Shown here: in pieces, positions 14,101 through 25,900 of the stretch
Position numbering within the stretch: position 1 is the first letter of the stretch
Layout: every line of letters begins with the position of its first letter
Origin: Malurus cyaneus samueli
Lineage: Eukaryota; Chordata; Aves; Passeriformes; Maluridae
Reading direction: 5' to 3'
Length of the DNA stretch: 64,000 bases
Assembly (NCBI GenBank): GCA_009741485.1
Contig: CM019220.1
Coordinates: 24,456,646 to 24,520,645, forward strand
Made by a program: the position numbers and the translations under genes
The notes under the pieces: generated by a model
The model's input: the letters and a program-made list of their open reading frames with translations, nothing else
Database searches by the model: none
What the model was told of the DNA's origin: nothing

Positions 14101-16031
14101 AGTGAAGGAAACCAGTAGAGTTTCATGTGATAAAATCATTATTGGTATGAAGTTTGCATTCTTTTAGTGTTTATGGACCACTTTCAGACCACTGCTTTTA
14201 CTGCACAGACTATGACTTGATGGTTCAGAAATTTTGTTAAACTTTTTATTTTGACACCTAATGTTAGTCTGAAGGAAAAACATTTTTCTCAAGAAGAAAA
14301 TTACTGCTGAAGAAGATCTGCTTTCCTGTCCAAGTTAATTAAATATGAAAAATCTTAGGAGGTTAATGCTGATGAGTATGCACTATGCATCTTTTGAAGT
14401 ATATGTATGGACTTCATATTACAAATGGATTCATGACAGCTTTTTCAAAGGGAGTGTTGAGTTAGATTTTTAAAGTTAGTATTTTAAGTGAAAATCCTTT
14501 TCTGGTAAACATGTGGTTTAGGCACGTTGCCATTGCTTGGTGTAAGGGCCTAAATGATGACTGTACATCTGAAAGTTGGGGTTTTGTTTCAAATTTCTGT
14601 AAGGCATGAAAATATGGTGTATCAAGGGATCTACAAATTAAGTATTTTACTGTATTCTGTGATCTTGAGCTTGTAAATAGCTAACTACATGTTAGAAGTT
14701 TCTAGGATATCTTCTAAAACTAGGATAATAAGGTTGCTTATGGTTTGATAAAATATTATTCATTTGCAGTTAGGATGACATTTCTTCAATTAACAACACA
14801 GCTTAGGAAGTAAAACTCTCTTCTGTTGCAAAATGAGTAAAATTTCAGGCAATAAGAACTTCAATCACTTCAAACCTTACAAAAATGCAGTAAGTTGAAA
14901 TGTATATTGGGAAGGACAGAGATCTTGGTCCCCTGAGAGTTCTGTCATTGATTTCAGGAGATTTTATAATTGTCAACCAATGATTACAGTAAAAAGTTCT
15001 CTGCAATAAATTAATTAACTTTCTATGTTAAAAGAGCATATGTCATTTATTAAACACTACTAGGAATAAGCCATTATGGGATGTTGAGACCGAAGTCCAG
15101 GGATGGTTCATGTGCTCAGGATTACTTGTTTTCCTTTGTGATTATTAGCACAATCCAGAGTCCATTGGATTTGTGTAACAAAATAGCCCATCAATGCTTT
15201 GTTTTATTTATTACTTTGAAATGCTCATTTTATGTAGCTTGCATCATCCAGTCTACTGAAGATTGGCCAGGAGACAGACAAAACTACTACAAGAAACCGA
15301 GAATCTGTTTACCTACTACTAGACATGGTGAGAATTTATGTGTTTTATTTGTGCTGCTAACTTAAGAAATCAGCTCCACATTGCATCGTTCAACCAGGGA
15401 TTTTTGGGTTTCATCTTGAGTGTTGCAGCTCACAAACCAGGGGAAATAAATTTTTGGCATTCTAATGTCAGTATTTTTTTTTTCATTCTCCAAACATGCA
15501 CACATTTTTGCCATCATCCTTTGTTGCTTAGAACAACGTGTTGTATCACATTGTTCAGATCACTTTCATTGTTCTCTTAGTACATACAATACTGGAATGA
15601 AATGTCTCCATTTAAGAAGCAGTGTTTGGAGTGTGTAGGAGAAAATCCTCTTTACTCAGAGGTTTTCCTTCCTTTCAGTATTTGGTATCTTGTGGAAGAT
15701 GAGTATTTATATAGGAAAGCTAAATACTTGCTTTGAAAAGTAGTGAGTTTAAATGTAATGGAGAAACACTGCTATAAACTTAGTGCAATTTATTTTGGCT
15801 GTGAAATACAGAGTGGTGGTGTTATGCAGACTGGAAGGATCTACATGAAATGGTTTATCAGTAGCAGGCAGTGGAAGGTGCTCTGCAAAACCTTGTGTTT
15901 CTGGTATTTTTCAGATTGTGCAGGAGTCTCCGTTCCTGACAATGGATCTCTTGGAGTCTTGCTTCCCTTATGTCTTGCTGAGAAACGCATACCATGCTGT
16001 CTACAAACAAAGTGTTACATCGTCTGCCTAA
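1930..16031 (+). CDS. NCKAP1: NCKAP1 (NAP1/HEM2), 3' part: last 11 coding exons, spliced
   Basis: NCKAP1 is the HEM-family subunit of the WAVE regulatory complex (CYFIP, NCKAP1, ABI, BRK1, WASF). It pairs with CYFIP to form the platform that holds WASF inactive until Rac1 binds, after which Arp2/3 builds branched actin at the plasma membrane. Eleven exons join in one frame: 1930-2148, 2481-2611, 2998-3095, 5033-5126, 5752-5834, 6293-6373, 7588-7681, 9207-9323, 13018-13127, 15238-15327 and 15915-16031. They give 410 residues plus a stop, which fit residues 719-1128 of the mammalian protein with no length change; the match to the human sequence as I remember it is near identity. All ten complete introns are GT-AG. 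The 5' part of the gene lies before the window. There are no frameshifts or early stops, so this is the functional gene. The family assignment is very secure; residue numbers assume the usual 1128-residue length. Confidence 0.97.
2149..2480 (+). other. NCKAP1: NCKAP1 intron, 332 bp
   Basis: This short AT-rich intron has donor gtaagt and acceptor ...gataag ending at 2480. Two small open frames inside it have no family resemblance. The longer one (2362-2622) only continues because it runs into the next exon. Confidence 0.9.
2481..2611 (+). CDS. NCKAP1: NCKAP1 coding exon (residues 792-834, ends split)
   Basis: The first base completes Trp791. The exon then reads [20 protein letters not shown] and onward to ...EEYSDIS. 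The donor at 2612 (gtaaac) splits Glu835 after its first base. Confidence 0.96.
2612..2997 (+). other. NCKAP1: NCKAP1 intron, 386 bp
   Basis: This AT-rich intron runs from gtaaac to a pyrimidine-rich acceptor (tttctcag). I see no repeat or other feature in it. Confidence 0.9.
2998..3095 (+). CDS. NCKAP1: NCKAP1 coding exon (residues 836-867)
   Basis: The first two bases complete Glu835. The exon then reads [20 protein letters not shown] and ends ...SSQVAELK at a codon boundary. The donor is gtaaca at 3096. Confidence 0.96.
3096..5032 (+). other. NCKAP1: NCKAP1 intron, 1.9 kb
   Basis: The intron is AT-rich and has no recognisable interspersed repeat. A 72-codon open frame at 3269-3487 matches no family I know and does not belong to NCKAP1, since the residues on either side of the intron are contiguous in the protein. 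Confidence 0.85.
5033..5126 (+). CDS. NCKAP1: NCKAP1 coding exon (residues 868-898, S899 split)
   Basis: The exon reads [20 protein letters not shown] and on to ...ALFKRLS, with the first base of Ser899 at its end. The donor is gtaggt at 5127. The Glu in VENVEV appears to replace an Asp in the mammalian protein as I remember it, a conservative change. Confidence 0.96.
5127..5751 (+). other. NCKAP1: NCKAP1 intron, 625 bp
   Basis: The donor is gtaggt and the acceptor ctcttttcag. I see no repeat or RNA gene inside. Confidence 0.88.
5752..5834 (+). CDS. NCKAP1: NCKAP1 coding exon (residues 900-926)
   Basis: The exon completes Ser899 and reads [20 protein letters not shown] and then AQEALRD, ending at a codon boundary before gtaaga. 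Confidence 0.96.
5835..6292 (+). other. NCKAP1: NCKAP1 intron, 458 bp
   Basis: This AT-rich intron has donor gtaaga and acceptor tctcccag. I see nothing else in it. Confidence 0.88.
6293..6373 (+). CDS. NCKAP1: NCKAP1 coding exon (residues 927-953)
   Basis: The exon is 81 bp, 27 whole codons. It reads [20 protein letters not shown] and then PRETDMK. Both boundaries are in phase 0, so skipping it would keep the frame. The donor is gtaatg at 6374. Confidence 0.96.
6374..7587 (+). other. NCKAP1: NCKAP1 intron, 1.2 kb
   Basis: The intron holds one CR1 fragment at about 6855-7094. The remainder is AT-rich sequence without visible features. The open frames over the CR1 on both strands are by-products of its GC-rich terminal region. 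Confidence 0.88.
6855..7094 (+). mobile_element. CR1 LINE 3' fragment
   Basis: The order of words is that of a CR1 3' end: 'agattagatattagg', 'gagggtggtgaggccctggc', a 'cagattgcccagagcagctg' block, 'gtccaaggccaagttggatg', then the 'gcaacctggg' and 'catggcaggggggtgg' blocks, 'aaggtccctt' and a terminal 'cattctgggattct'. It is in sense orientation within NCKAP1 and truncated at its 5' end. Confidence 0.93.
7588..7681 (+). CDS. NCKAP1: NCKAP1 coding exon (residues 954-984, E985 split)
   Basis: The exon reads [20 protein letters not shown] and then [11 protein letters not shown], followed by the first base of Glu985. The donor is gtaaga at 7682. The ATG at 7519 upstream lies in the intron. Confidence 0.96.
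7682..9206 (+). other. NCKAP1: NCKAP1 intron, 1.5 kb
   Basis: The intron is AT-rich with no recognisable repeat. A 128-codon open frame at 8820-9206 ends exactly at the acceptor (its TAG stop includes the acceptor AG). It is not in the exon frame and matches no known family, so I treat it as chance. Confidence 0.85.
9207..9323 (+). CDS. NCKAP1: NCKAP1 coding exon (residues 986-1023, G1024 split)
   Basis: The exon completes Glu985 and reads [20 protein letters not shown] and on to ...[12 protein letters not shown]. The donor gtaatg at 9324 splits Gly1024 after its first base. The run [16 protein letters not shown] is hydrophobic but belongs to a buried helix of the HEM fold; NCKAP1 is a cytosolic complex subunit. 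Confidence 0.96.
9324..13017 (+). other. NCKAP1: NCKAP1 intron, 3.7 kb
   Basis: This is the longest complete NCKAP1 intron in the window. It is AT-rich and has no repeat family I recognise. Several open frames of 60-84 codons occur on both strands without family resemblance. Confidence 0.82.
13018..13127 (+). CDS. NCKAP1: NCKAP1 coding exon (residues 1025-1060)
   Basis: The first two bases complete Gly1024. The exon reads [20 protein letters not shown] and then [16 protein letters not shown], ending at a codon boundary before gtatgt. Confidence 0.96.
13128..15237 (+). other. NCKAP1: NCKAP1 intron, 2.1 kb
   Basis: The donor is gtatgt and the acceptor ttatgtag. The interior is AT-rich with no visible repeat or RNA gene. 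Confidence 0.85.
15238..15327 (+). CDS. NCKAP1: NCKAP1 coding exon (residues 1061-1090)
   Basis: The exon is 90 bp, 30 whole codons. It reads [20 protein letters not shown] and then [10 protein letters not shown]. The donor is gtgaga at 15328. Confidence 0.96.
15328..15914 (+). other. NCKAP1: NCKAP1 last intron, 587 bp
   Basis: The donor is gtgaga and the acceptor tttttcag, ending at 15914. Open frames across it are not in the NCKAP1 frame. Confidence 0.88.
15915..16031 (+). CDS. NCKAP1: NCKAP1 last coding exon and stop (residues 1091-1128)
   Basis: The exon reads [20 protein letters not shown] and then [18 protein letters not shown], followed by TAA at 16029-16031. The C terminus has the length and the Ser-Ser-Ala end expected for vertebrate NCKAP1. 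Confidence 0.97.
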
Positions 16032-16870
16032 GTATATACTTACTCAAGATAAGACATAGCACGCATCTGTGTGGCCTCAGTTTTATCTGTAAACTGTGGA
16101 GCTATTTTACTTTATGGCCTGATGAACAGTTTTGTGAATTATAAACTTTTTCCATAAAGTTGTATTCCTAAACAGTGGTTTCTTAATATGGTTGTACTAC
16201 AATATAAGCTTGGTTGATTTTAGGTTGCACATTCATGGACAAACTTTTTTCTCATTCCTTTTTTTTTTTTTTTAACTTTAGAGCATCAGTTATGTTTTAA
16301 AAATACTACTTCTGCTATATGTTTTTTGATATTGATCATGCAAAACAAAAATTGCTTGTTTATTTCCCAGAAGAAAAATGTATTTAGTGATTATTTTAGA
16401 TAGAGTAGCTTTCATCTGTGTGTAAATTATTTCATATAGGGAGAGTTATAAACTTGTACCTATTGTTCTTATTGAAAACAAATATTGGATGTGCATTTCT
16501 GTGAAGTAATTACAGCCTTTCTAGTTTTATTTTGAAACATTCACTGATCTACATACTATGACACTATCTAACATTGAAAATGTTATAGGACTGCTTATCC
16601 TACAGACAGTGATCCTCTCCCAATACTCTGAAACAACTGCAAGTGGTGGTGTTTGTATAAAGCATAGTGGAAATTTTTTTTAAACTAACTTCTGTGGTGC
16701 CCTGTTGGCATTAACACTACCATTGTACCCTGCTGTATAATAAACATTCTTACACATTTATCACATATTGATAAAATGTTAGCCCTTAACCACTTTTTAT
16801 ATGTTTTAAATTTTTGAAATTCAAGTGTACCTTCCATAACATACAATAAACACTAGACTGTATTATCTGT
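16032..16870 (+). other. NCKAP1: NCKAP1 3' UTR (extent inferred)
   Basis: AT-rich sequence follows the stop. Two canonical AATAAA signals occur at 16739-16744 and 16845-16850; cleavage about 20 bp after the second would end the UTR near 16870. A further AATAAA at 17528-17533 could serve a longer form. Without transcript data the true end is unknown. Confidence 0.6.
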
Positions 16871-19800
16871 AGGTGAATTATTTTTAATATAAATGTTATC
16901 CTAGTATTTTAAGCTTTAACTGTGCTGTTGTGCATTGATTTACATCTCACAGTTCATTAAATATCAATCCTTAGAGCTTTTATGTGAAGACTTCTTTTAA
17001 TCCTTCACCTTTTGGCTTCTGCGATAGTGAATCTTGTAAAAAGTTGGAAGAAGGAATTAAAAACAATGTTAAAAGTGTCACTTTAGTGCCATTATCCTTT
17101 AAATCTTAACCTTTGCATAAAAAAGCCAGAAAAGCATTTATATTCGTAGCGATGCCAGTTGCACCCATAGAAATAAGTGTATTGTTAAATATGAAACTTG
17201 AAATGATCCTAGAACAGGCAAATGTTGCTAAAACCGTAATATCAGGCATGACTGAGACAGATGTATAATAGTCCCTTTTTTATCAGTCATGCAAATTGGC
17301 CTTGCAGGATAGCATTTAGCTCATTTAGCCTGAAAGCTGACCAGATGGTTGTGCTCTGTAATCCCCGATGTATAAAAGCTGTGTGTTCCTCAGCAGGCTC
17401 TGGACATTGTATAGAGCCCCTGTTCTTGGTGCAACTTCTGTGCATGCTGGTAACTTTTTCTATTATGAAAGAGCTGTTGTGTGCTCAGTTACAATAGCTT
17501 CCTCTGTCCAGAGGAAAAAAGTACTGGAATAAAATTGTCCTAAGGAAATAAGGCAGTACATCTATATTTTTCCTAATCATGTATTTTATATTATAACTGT
17601 GGAAGTGCTTTTAAATTGATAATTTAGGACCCTAATGAATAAGTTTGTTCATCAAGTAACTAGGTTGAATGCAAGGCTTACAAGTTCTACTCTGTAACAT
17701 GTGTAATCCAATACATTCAAATGTTCTGATTTCAATTAAGATTTTGATTATGATGTAGCCTTCTGTGGAAAAACAATGCCTGTTTTCAAGATAGATTCCT
17801 GAAAAACTCAGGTTTAAGAAATAACCTATTTTGTGTCTTTAATCCTTTTAAATACAAAACAATTGTACCTGTCCATTTGCTTCAGATCCCAGGTTTCTAC
17901 TGTCTGTGATGTTAGTGAACCAAACCTAGAAAAAAAGGTGATCACTGACAAATAGGTAATGGGTGCAGTATCTCTGCAAGAAGCTGCTTCTGCCACAGTT
18001 GGGTTAAATTTAGGCATGAGCCTTTTAGATCTGGTAGTTTCTGTGGGACCCCTTACATGTGGTGTCTGGCACACAAATCCCTGAGGTGATGCCTTTTTAA
18101 CTCCACTACTACTTTTTAATTACTTCCTGCAAGAATTTGGGCAAGCTCAGAACAAACCACAGGAGGGAAAAGTTAGGGAAGAGTCCTGTGGACTCATCCA
18201 TGTGCTGGTTGCGTTTGGGCAGGGCTGGAAGGGTTTCCTTATTTTGTTCTTGCTGTATTTCTGTTCCTGGTTTCAGCTGAGCTATCACAGAATTATTTAG
18301 GGTTCAGCCTGCTCGTGGAAGGTAAAACACACGAGGGTGAGTCCTCAAAGCAACCTGTCTATGCACTACACAAACTGTCATAAGCCTGGTGAGCCAAGTT
18401 TGTTGGGAAAGATGATAGGAAAGGAATTCTTCCTCTGGAGCCTGCAAACACCCTGTCCACAACTTAGTAAGTTCAACTCTTGCCACTGTGTATCGAGTCA
18501 TCTCAGGTGGCCTTTTGTGCATTTCCAGATGTGTTTGTAATTCCTGGAGCATAAAGCACAGATGGCTGTGCTGAGCTGGCCCCATATGGAACCAGTTTGG
18601 ATCAAATGTCTAATTCACAGGGGATAGTTCTGCCTTATGTGAGAAACAGTGCAGAAGAGCAATGTCCTGTTGCTGCCTAGAGAACTCTTTTTATAGTTTA
18701 AAAATATATGTCTGCCAGGACAAAAGATTACCATTGAAAGCAAGGGTCTAAACATTTTTTGCTGCAGCAATTTTTTTTCTATATTGGAAAAAGAATTGAT
18801 AACACTTGGACTATATTACTTTTGATGCATTGAAGAAGGGCATTCTCCCCAGAAAAATGTTGGAATGAGGCCAGTGATTTGAGGAAAGATATGAGCCTTC
18901 TTCAGTGGGTCATCATGGGCTTGTATGACTTCAGAGCTTATTCATTCCAGATTCAAGAGTTTTGGACTGTAAGTGAATATGCTTAGGCTCTAAACTGTAT
19001 TTTTTCCAAAAGCTTTCCTGGTCCTGGGATTCAGCATTGTGATTCATACTAAAAAGTGAACTCTTAGTTACTTACTAGTAACTTATAAATTCTCAAAGTT
19101 CAGGCATGTCTGAACTAACACTGTAAATTTTTGGGTTTTTTTTTTTGTGAATTGCTCCCTCGAGCTGATTGAGACTCAGAGATAGGGATTTAGGTGTAGC
19201 AAGTCATCCTGTTCAACCTGTGAAAGAGATTTTCTAGATGTCGGCTTCGAATTGGTCTCTCATCCAAATTCAATAAATTTGAATGGGCTGATAAACTACA
19301 GACTGGAGTAATACAGGGAACTGCTTCCAGTTCAGTCCTGAAACGTGGACATGGCTGGCTGTCCAAAGCCAGGTGATTGAAATGGCAGCTACACACATAC
19401 ATGATTTGGCTTAATGGACAAGAATGATTTTCAGTGTTGTCAAATAACTAGTTTTCAAAAATATGAAGTTCTGTATTCTTTAAGTATGATTTTTTTTAAT
19501 ATAATTTTAATGGTAAAGTTAAATCTTCCCCTGAAATGACAAAGCTTTTTTACTTGAATTGACCACTCCTTGTGTGCTTTTGCTATTTGTCATGTTACAA
19601 AGTCTGTAAATATTTGAGCTAATGCATAACAAAATCAAAATGTCCTCCTGACCTGTGTCCAAAACCATATTCAATTGCTGTTAGTCATGCTTTTTCTTGT
19701 ATTACTGGGTCAAAACGACCTGTTCACTGGATATAGTGTCAGTGAGTCTTACACAATTCAGGAAGAGAAATTGTGAGTATTAAATTTCAGAATGAAAAGC

Positions 19801-22338
19801 CTCTATTGAGCTTTGCATGAAGTAAGGATATTTTTAATAATTTCTCATGTGAAATTTAAGGTTATTGCCCCGCTTATGATCAGACTAATCTTATGAAGTT
19901 CCTTCTCACAAAAAGTGAAGGTAAGCAATAAAAATTGACTTTCGTGTGAAGAGATGTGAGCAAAGCTGTTACAGCTGTTTTAACCCCCAGTGCTCATGAG
20001 TCCATTTCCCACTAACCACATACTTTCCTATCTTGTCAGCACTCACATCATGTGGCAGCCAGGATATGGGAAAGGCCATATTGCAGGTTACCTACAAACT
20101 CTTCTTGCCCTCTGTGCCTCATCATTAGCCTTTGAGTCTGGCTGAATTTGATGGAATCTTATGAGCAGCCAGTGCAGAGAAATCTTGTGTTCAGCAAAAG
20201 CAGTATTTCTTTTTAATTCAAATTTAGCTATCTTTTTAACAAGAGCAAGGGCACAGTCTCAACAACAATGAAACTATTCTTGTATAGTCACACAAAAGAT
20301 AGAGAAGTATAATAACAAATGCATTTTAAACTAAGGATATGTTAATTATGGTAATACAGAAGGGGACTTCTTTTGAAGAAGTTGGGAAAGACATTGCCCA
20401 ATGACTGATACCATTTTGTGACTCTAAAGTCATTTGAGGCTTTGTGGATCAAACCTGTATTGTATCTCACAGACTTCAGAATTGCATTAAAAAATTCCAG
20501 CTGATGTATCCTCTTTATTCCATACTGCACATAAAGAAAACTTATCCAGTCCTAGGATGGTTTGTAAATAAAGGATCCTTGCTAGCGTAAAATTTGGAGG
20601 CATCTTACTATGAGCTTGTGTTTGCCAAGACCAAATGAGCAGAACTGGATAGAACCATCTCTGTCATGCCTGTTTGTCATGAAACACTAAAGGTGGTGTG
20701 TGCTGTTTGGATTTAGTTCCATGTATGTCTAAACTGGAAGATGCCAGGAATGATGTTGAGTGTTACACTGAGATCAGGTAAGTGAAAGAGTTCATCTCAG
20801 CAGTTTTTTATTTTGGATAACAAATGACTTCAAAGGGCTTGAGAAAATGGGCTGTGCTTGTGGCACTTTTTTAGAGACACCTTTATTAGGGGAACAATTG
20901 CACCACTATTTCCGTAAGGATTTTTGTTTGAGTGCCAAGAAAATATGTGAACTTTTATCTAATAAAAACTCAAAAACTGGCAAGAAGGCAGTTACAATGC
21001 ATTTGAATTTTACCAGATAATACTAATTGTTTACTGGCTAATCCGTGGTGCCCCAGGCACTGGGTGAAGGTGGTCACAGTCCTTTGCCAAGGGGTGTTGG
21101 GATCAGAGTTCATTTGTTTCCAGTCTCTCTCCAGATGGTGGAATTCTGGTTTTGTTGGCAGAGATGCCACTTAGCACAGTTGCCATAGGTGTCACATGTC
21201 TCTGGAGGAGGATCCTGGAGCATTTAAAAGCATCAAATCAGAGCTTCTCAAAATCCCAGTTATACTAGCACAAGCAGCAAAAGAGAAATTACATATCAAC
21301 ATTGTAATTTTGGAGGTAGGAGATGGGAACAAATACCTGCGAGTTATGGACACAGTCTCTGGCATAACACTAAGATGCCTGGACCCCAAGTTCTAGGTGT
21401 ATATGCTGTTAAGGTCTCTTTCTCATAGGAAAGGGTAGCTAAAGGCAGTGAAAACCTCTGAGGGCCATTTTAAGACCATCCTGTGTGAACCAAGTGGGAT
21501 GGGGCTGTGAGGGTACTTGGCAAAAGCATTGGAGCTGAGATGCAAAGCAAATAAAAACCCTTGCTGCCTTCTTCCTAAGGAAAGCTCCCATTAAAGCTCC
21601 ATGGTACTGGGAAATGGCTTATTCTAAACTTGTATTCTAGTAATTCCAGCAGCAGTGAACGGGCAGCCCTGCGAACAGATGGGCTCATTGGGTATTTCAT
21701 TAGTCCTTAGTAAGCAGGTAAAATACACAAACTTTTTTAAGTCACAAAACTCTGATCAAATTTATTCCTGCCCAGCTAAACTGGCAAATATTTGTGTGTG
21801 TGCCTGTGAGCTACATTGCTAAAAAAGGATTTGGGTTTCCAATTTTAGTAAGCAAGCCTGTGGCTTCAGGGAGGGGAAAAAAGCAGCATTGTTGTAAGAC
21901 CAGTCTATAAAGGTGGGGGCAAAAAAAACCCAAACAACACACCCTATCCTGAGAAAAGCTTGTTGGAAGGTTAGTTTTATAGACCTTGTGCAAGTAAAAC
22001 TAGGGGACAGACAGCAGAATTGCCACACTTAAAACCCGTAAATAATTCCTGAAAAATCACCACTAGCTTTTTCACATGTTATTAGTTGAGCTATCGAAGT
22101 GTGTTGAGTAGAGAAATAAAGCAACTTTAAAACATTTAGTTCTCAACACTGTCACCCTATTGATTTTTTTTAATTCTTAATTTTTAAAAGGTCTTAATAT
22201 CATCAGGATACAATTGGAGAAAAGTGTAGTAATAATTTACTGGCTCTGATTTTTACTCTACCACAACTGAACTGTGTGGGGGATGAAGAACTGTGATCTG
22301 AAAGTCCCAGAGTTTCTAAAATACCCCCAAATCACTTT
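16871..22338. other. NCKAP1-FRZB intergenic, first part
   Basis: The interval is AT-rich and may begin with extended NCKAP1 3' UTR. Short open frames of 60-93 codons on both strands overlap each other and resemble no family. I see no tRNA, CpG island or interspersed repeat that I can name. Confidence 0.7.
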
Positions 22339-22353
22339 NNNNNNNNNNNNNNN
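22339..22353. other. Assembly gap (15 N)
   Basis: Fifteen consecutive N bases mark a small gap or masked, unresolved stretch in the assembly. The flanks are ordinary non-coding sequence on both sides. Confidence 0.99.
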
Positions 22354-25300
22354 GGCTTCAGCAAAGCCTGGTGCATGCTTCTAAGAGACTGTAAATCATT
22401 AGACATGCTGAATGCTGTGGACTGCTGCAAAGGGCTAAATTATGTGGAGGAAGGAAAGGCTTCAGAAAAACAAGATTTTCTGAGCAATTGGGCACTTATT
22501 TTGGACTAGGCTGGGGATTATATTAGTGGATATATAATGGTTTCACCCTTAAATATTGTGTGGATTTATGCTCATAGACCATCAGCTCTTCCTTAATTTG
22601 GGGGTCTTCCTGTTTTCTACATTCCTTACTATCTTTCCCAGAAGTAAAAATAAAGTGACAAAACATGGAACACCCTGAAAAAGTCACTGCAGCAGCCTCA
22701 GCAACTCTCCCCAATTTTGAAGCATTTCAGTAAATCAGAGATGGGATGAGAAAATGAAGTTAAAAATAAGCAGCTGGGAGCTACTCATGTGAAATGCACC
22801 GTCAGCTGTGCAAGGTCTGACAGAGCAGGGGCCAGTTGAGGCATACAAATAAGGTGCCTGGGAACCTTGACCTGGGACAATTAAAAACTCCTGTGCATGT
22901 GGGTTGGCTTCTTAACGTGAAATTGTTATTACAGGGCTAGATTTCATAGTTTTCATCTTGCTGGAGAATCTGCTCTTTGTGCTGCTTTGCAAGTGTGAAA
23001 GGTGATGTTTCTTTTCCTAAATTTGCTGAGGTTTCCATACAGAACCTTTTGTGATCTCACTGTTAATGGCTAAAAACATGAGTAAAAATACACAGAAATT
23101 GGGCTGGGTTCTATTTATAGGTATTACTTGATCCATGGTTCATCAAACCCAATCAGCTCCCACTGAAATGAGCGGTGAGTCTGAGTTTCAGTGCCTGGCA
23201 TTATTAGGCTGGTAATAAAAAGCTCACCTGTTTTTGCAGGGCTTATTTTTAGGCATAAGTGTGATTTGGTACTTAATACTGCTGGACACTGGTAATAAAT
23301 CTGGGTAAGCAGCAGCAGAGGCAGGCTCAGGCCGTGCAACTAGAGAGGCTGTAAATCTGAAATAGTAAATTTATGGTTTAACAAAATTAAATTCTGAGTG
23401 CTTATGGTCTTTAAGCTAGGCCTCTCAAGTTATTCCTGCAGGGGCCAGACTAGAAATGCTGTGCGATGTGTAGGGTATTACAGAGCTCTGTGGGTTTGGG
23501 GGGTTTCTGTCTTAAACACTCCATCTGGAAGCAATTTTAACTTGGAGAGGGTTCAGGGGATGCAATTGTGTCTCTGTCATGATCCACAGTGGGAGAGAAG
23601 GATGTATTTTTCAATATCTGTGTGGTCATTGTAATAGGGCATAGCAATTTGTCACATTAGAGTAGCAAATTGAATGTGTATTGAAATTGAATGTCTGTAC
23701 ATAATAAAGCTACCACCGAGGCCATCTCACAGTCATAAACACTTGAGCAGGAGTTTAAACCCCAAAAAAATGGAAAAAACCTGTATGCTGGGAAGCAAAG
23801 CAGCCTGGCATCTTCCTTTGTGTCCCCTCCCACACCGCAGCAGGACCACCAGTGAGCAAAAACTGCCTTCAATATACTGATTACATGTCAATCAGTGCAG
23901 TTAAATGACTGTAGATGGTTGTTCATCTTTGCCCTGGGGAATTGGTGTATTAATGCAGACTGTGAGGAACAGCTGAATTAAATGAAAATGGAGCTGTTTT
24001 GCTCTGAAACACACACAAATGCTTTCCCAGTCTGAAGTCCAGGAGCTTATGTACTGCTGAAGTAACTGCTTTTATTGCCTCTCAGTTTAAGATGTGCTCT
24101 CCCAAAAAAAAGATGGCAGTTTTATCCCCTGCTGTGACTGCCCTAAACCAAGGGCTCAGGAAAGCTGCTGACAGTGTAATTCAGCTGCACAAGCAACAGG
24201 AGCATTTCTGTTCCACTGGAATATCTTGGCTCACATCTGCACAATATTTTACAATGAAAATGAGCTGGGAGGATTTGGGGGAAGTTTTCTTGGACACTAC
24301 AGGAGGTTCAGCTTTCTGTCTTCTGCTGTAAATCCCTTCGGCATAGCTGAGTGCTTGGAGAAGCACATACAACTCGCCCTAAATCTCACAGTGATTTTCA
24401 CAGATATGCTAATCCAAGCTCCAATGTCCAGGTGGAAAATCAGCACTGCAGGTAGCAAGTTTCAGTATTGAGAAACTGTAAACCCTGACATGATCACAAA
24501 AAATCTGGGGAAAATCCTAAGCAGCAAACAAAATCACCCTACAAAATGAGACTGCTATGGGAGAGATATGTAAGGATGTGTGTCCATGGGTAGATTGAAA
24601 GTCTGTAATATAGAATTGGCATCATGTCTTTGAAATGCGTGTTAGTTATGCTTCTTGGTGTTTTAAAGATAAAGCAGCATAATTTCCTAGTCATACTACT
24701 AATTTTACCCATAACATGGATGAAAAACATTGGGCAAATAGAGGGGCTTTTGCTGGGAATTCAGGAACACTGGCAATTTGAGCAAATATTACTATGAAAA
24801 AAATCTATTCTAGAAGGCATGCAAACCCTGAGAGCAAGGGATAGTTAATAATGAACTGCCTAATAAAACCAGCCCCAAATATTGCAGTCTGAAAGACTGA
24901 ATTAATAGAACCTTTTCTTCTTCACTACTTCCATGCCATCCATGGAGAAGCCTGAAAGATTATTAAAATAGGTTAATAGTCCCCTGTGTTTTATCTACCT
25001 GAAGGAGCTGTAACAAGACCCTAGCTGAAACAGGAAATATACAATAAATCCCATTTTTATGACTCTGTAAGTCGATGATTTTATGGTTTTAGTAACAGGC
25101 ATGTAAGAAGTATTTTTAGGGTTTAGTGTTCAGTGAGTTGCTCGGTTGTTTTTCGTTTGTGGTTTTGTGTTTGTTTTTCTAAGGCAGTGTATATAAGCAA
25201 ATTAAATCACATGTAATCCTAAGGTTGCCAAAGAAAAATTCAGGAGAACAAAAACCTGTTCTAAAGAAGTGTTTTTTCCAGCTAGTTTTATTCTTGGGAA

Positions 25301-25630
25301 CATCCTGAATAGATATGGTCACACCTGCACATTTTTTCAGTTGGAATGGGCAGGACCAGACATAAAGAACAGTCCTGGTTTATAAACAGCAGCCCACTGG
25401 GCCCTTGGGGGATGTTGGGAAGCCCCCCAAGCACAGAGTGAGCTTAAATCTTCCCTGAACACTGCCACAGGTCACTGATCCGAAGGGTCTGGCAGAACAT
25501 GCAAAAGTGGAGAGATGACCTAATATATAGAGTCACCTGGAGCTTAGGTTTATGGTATCTAAAATACAAATGTGCACGGGCCCCTGCATCTTCAAGGTAG
25601 TTGTTAGAGCACTTGTTCTGCATTTTTTCC
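22354..25630. other. NCKAP1-FRZB intergenic, middle part
   Basis: I see no gene here. The sequence is mixed composition with scattered short open frames on both strands that lack splice signals or family resemblance. Confidence 0.7.
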
Positions 25631-25633
25631 TCA

Positions 25634-25900
25634 GAACCATAAAAGGGCTTGGGTTGGTAGGGATCTTAAATATTATCTCATTCCACCCTCCCTGCTGGGG
25701 GGCAAGGACACCTTCCACTATCCCAGGTTGCTCCAAGCCCCATCCAGCCCAGCCCCGGACACTTCCAGGGATGGGGCAGTCACAGTTTCTCTGGGCAACC
25801 TGTGCCAGTGCTCCCTCACAGCCAAGGATTTCTTCTAGTATCAGTCTAAACCTGCTCTCTTTCAGTTTGAAGCTGTTCCATCTTGTCCTGTCACTAGCAG
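25634..25900 (-). mobile_element. CR1 LINE 3' fragment, reverse orientation
   Basis: This is a CR1 3' region read on the - strand. The + strand shows the complementary words in order: 'gggatcttaaatattatctc' near the element's 3' end, 'ggttgctccaagccccatcc', 'acttccagggatggggcag', 'cacagtttctctgggcaacc', 'tgtgccagtgc' and 'agtttgaagctgttcc'. The 139- and 129-codon open frames on the two strands here are by-products of the repeat. Confidence 0.93.

Noticed and set aside
21192..21396. Nearly coincident 65-66 codon open frames on both strands, considered as a processed pseudogene
   Set aside because: There is no recognisable parent protein, no poly-A tail and no flanking duplication.
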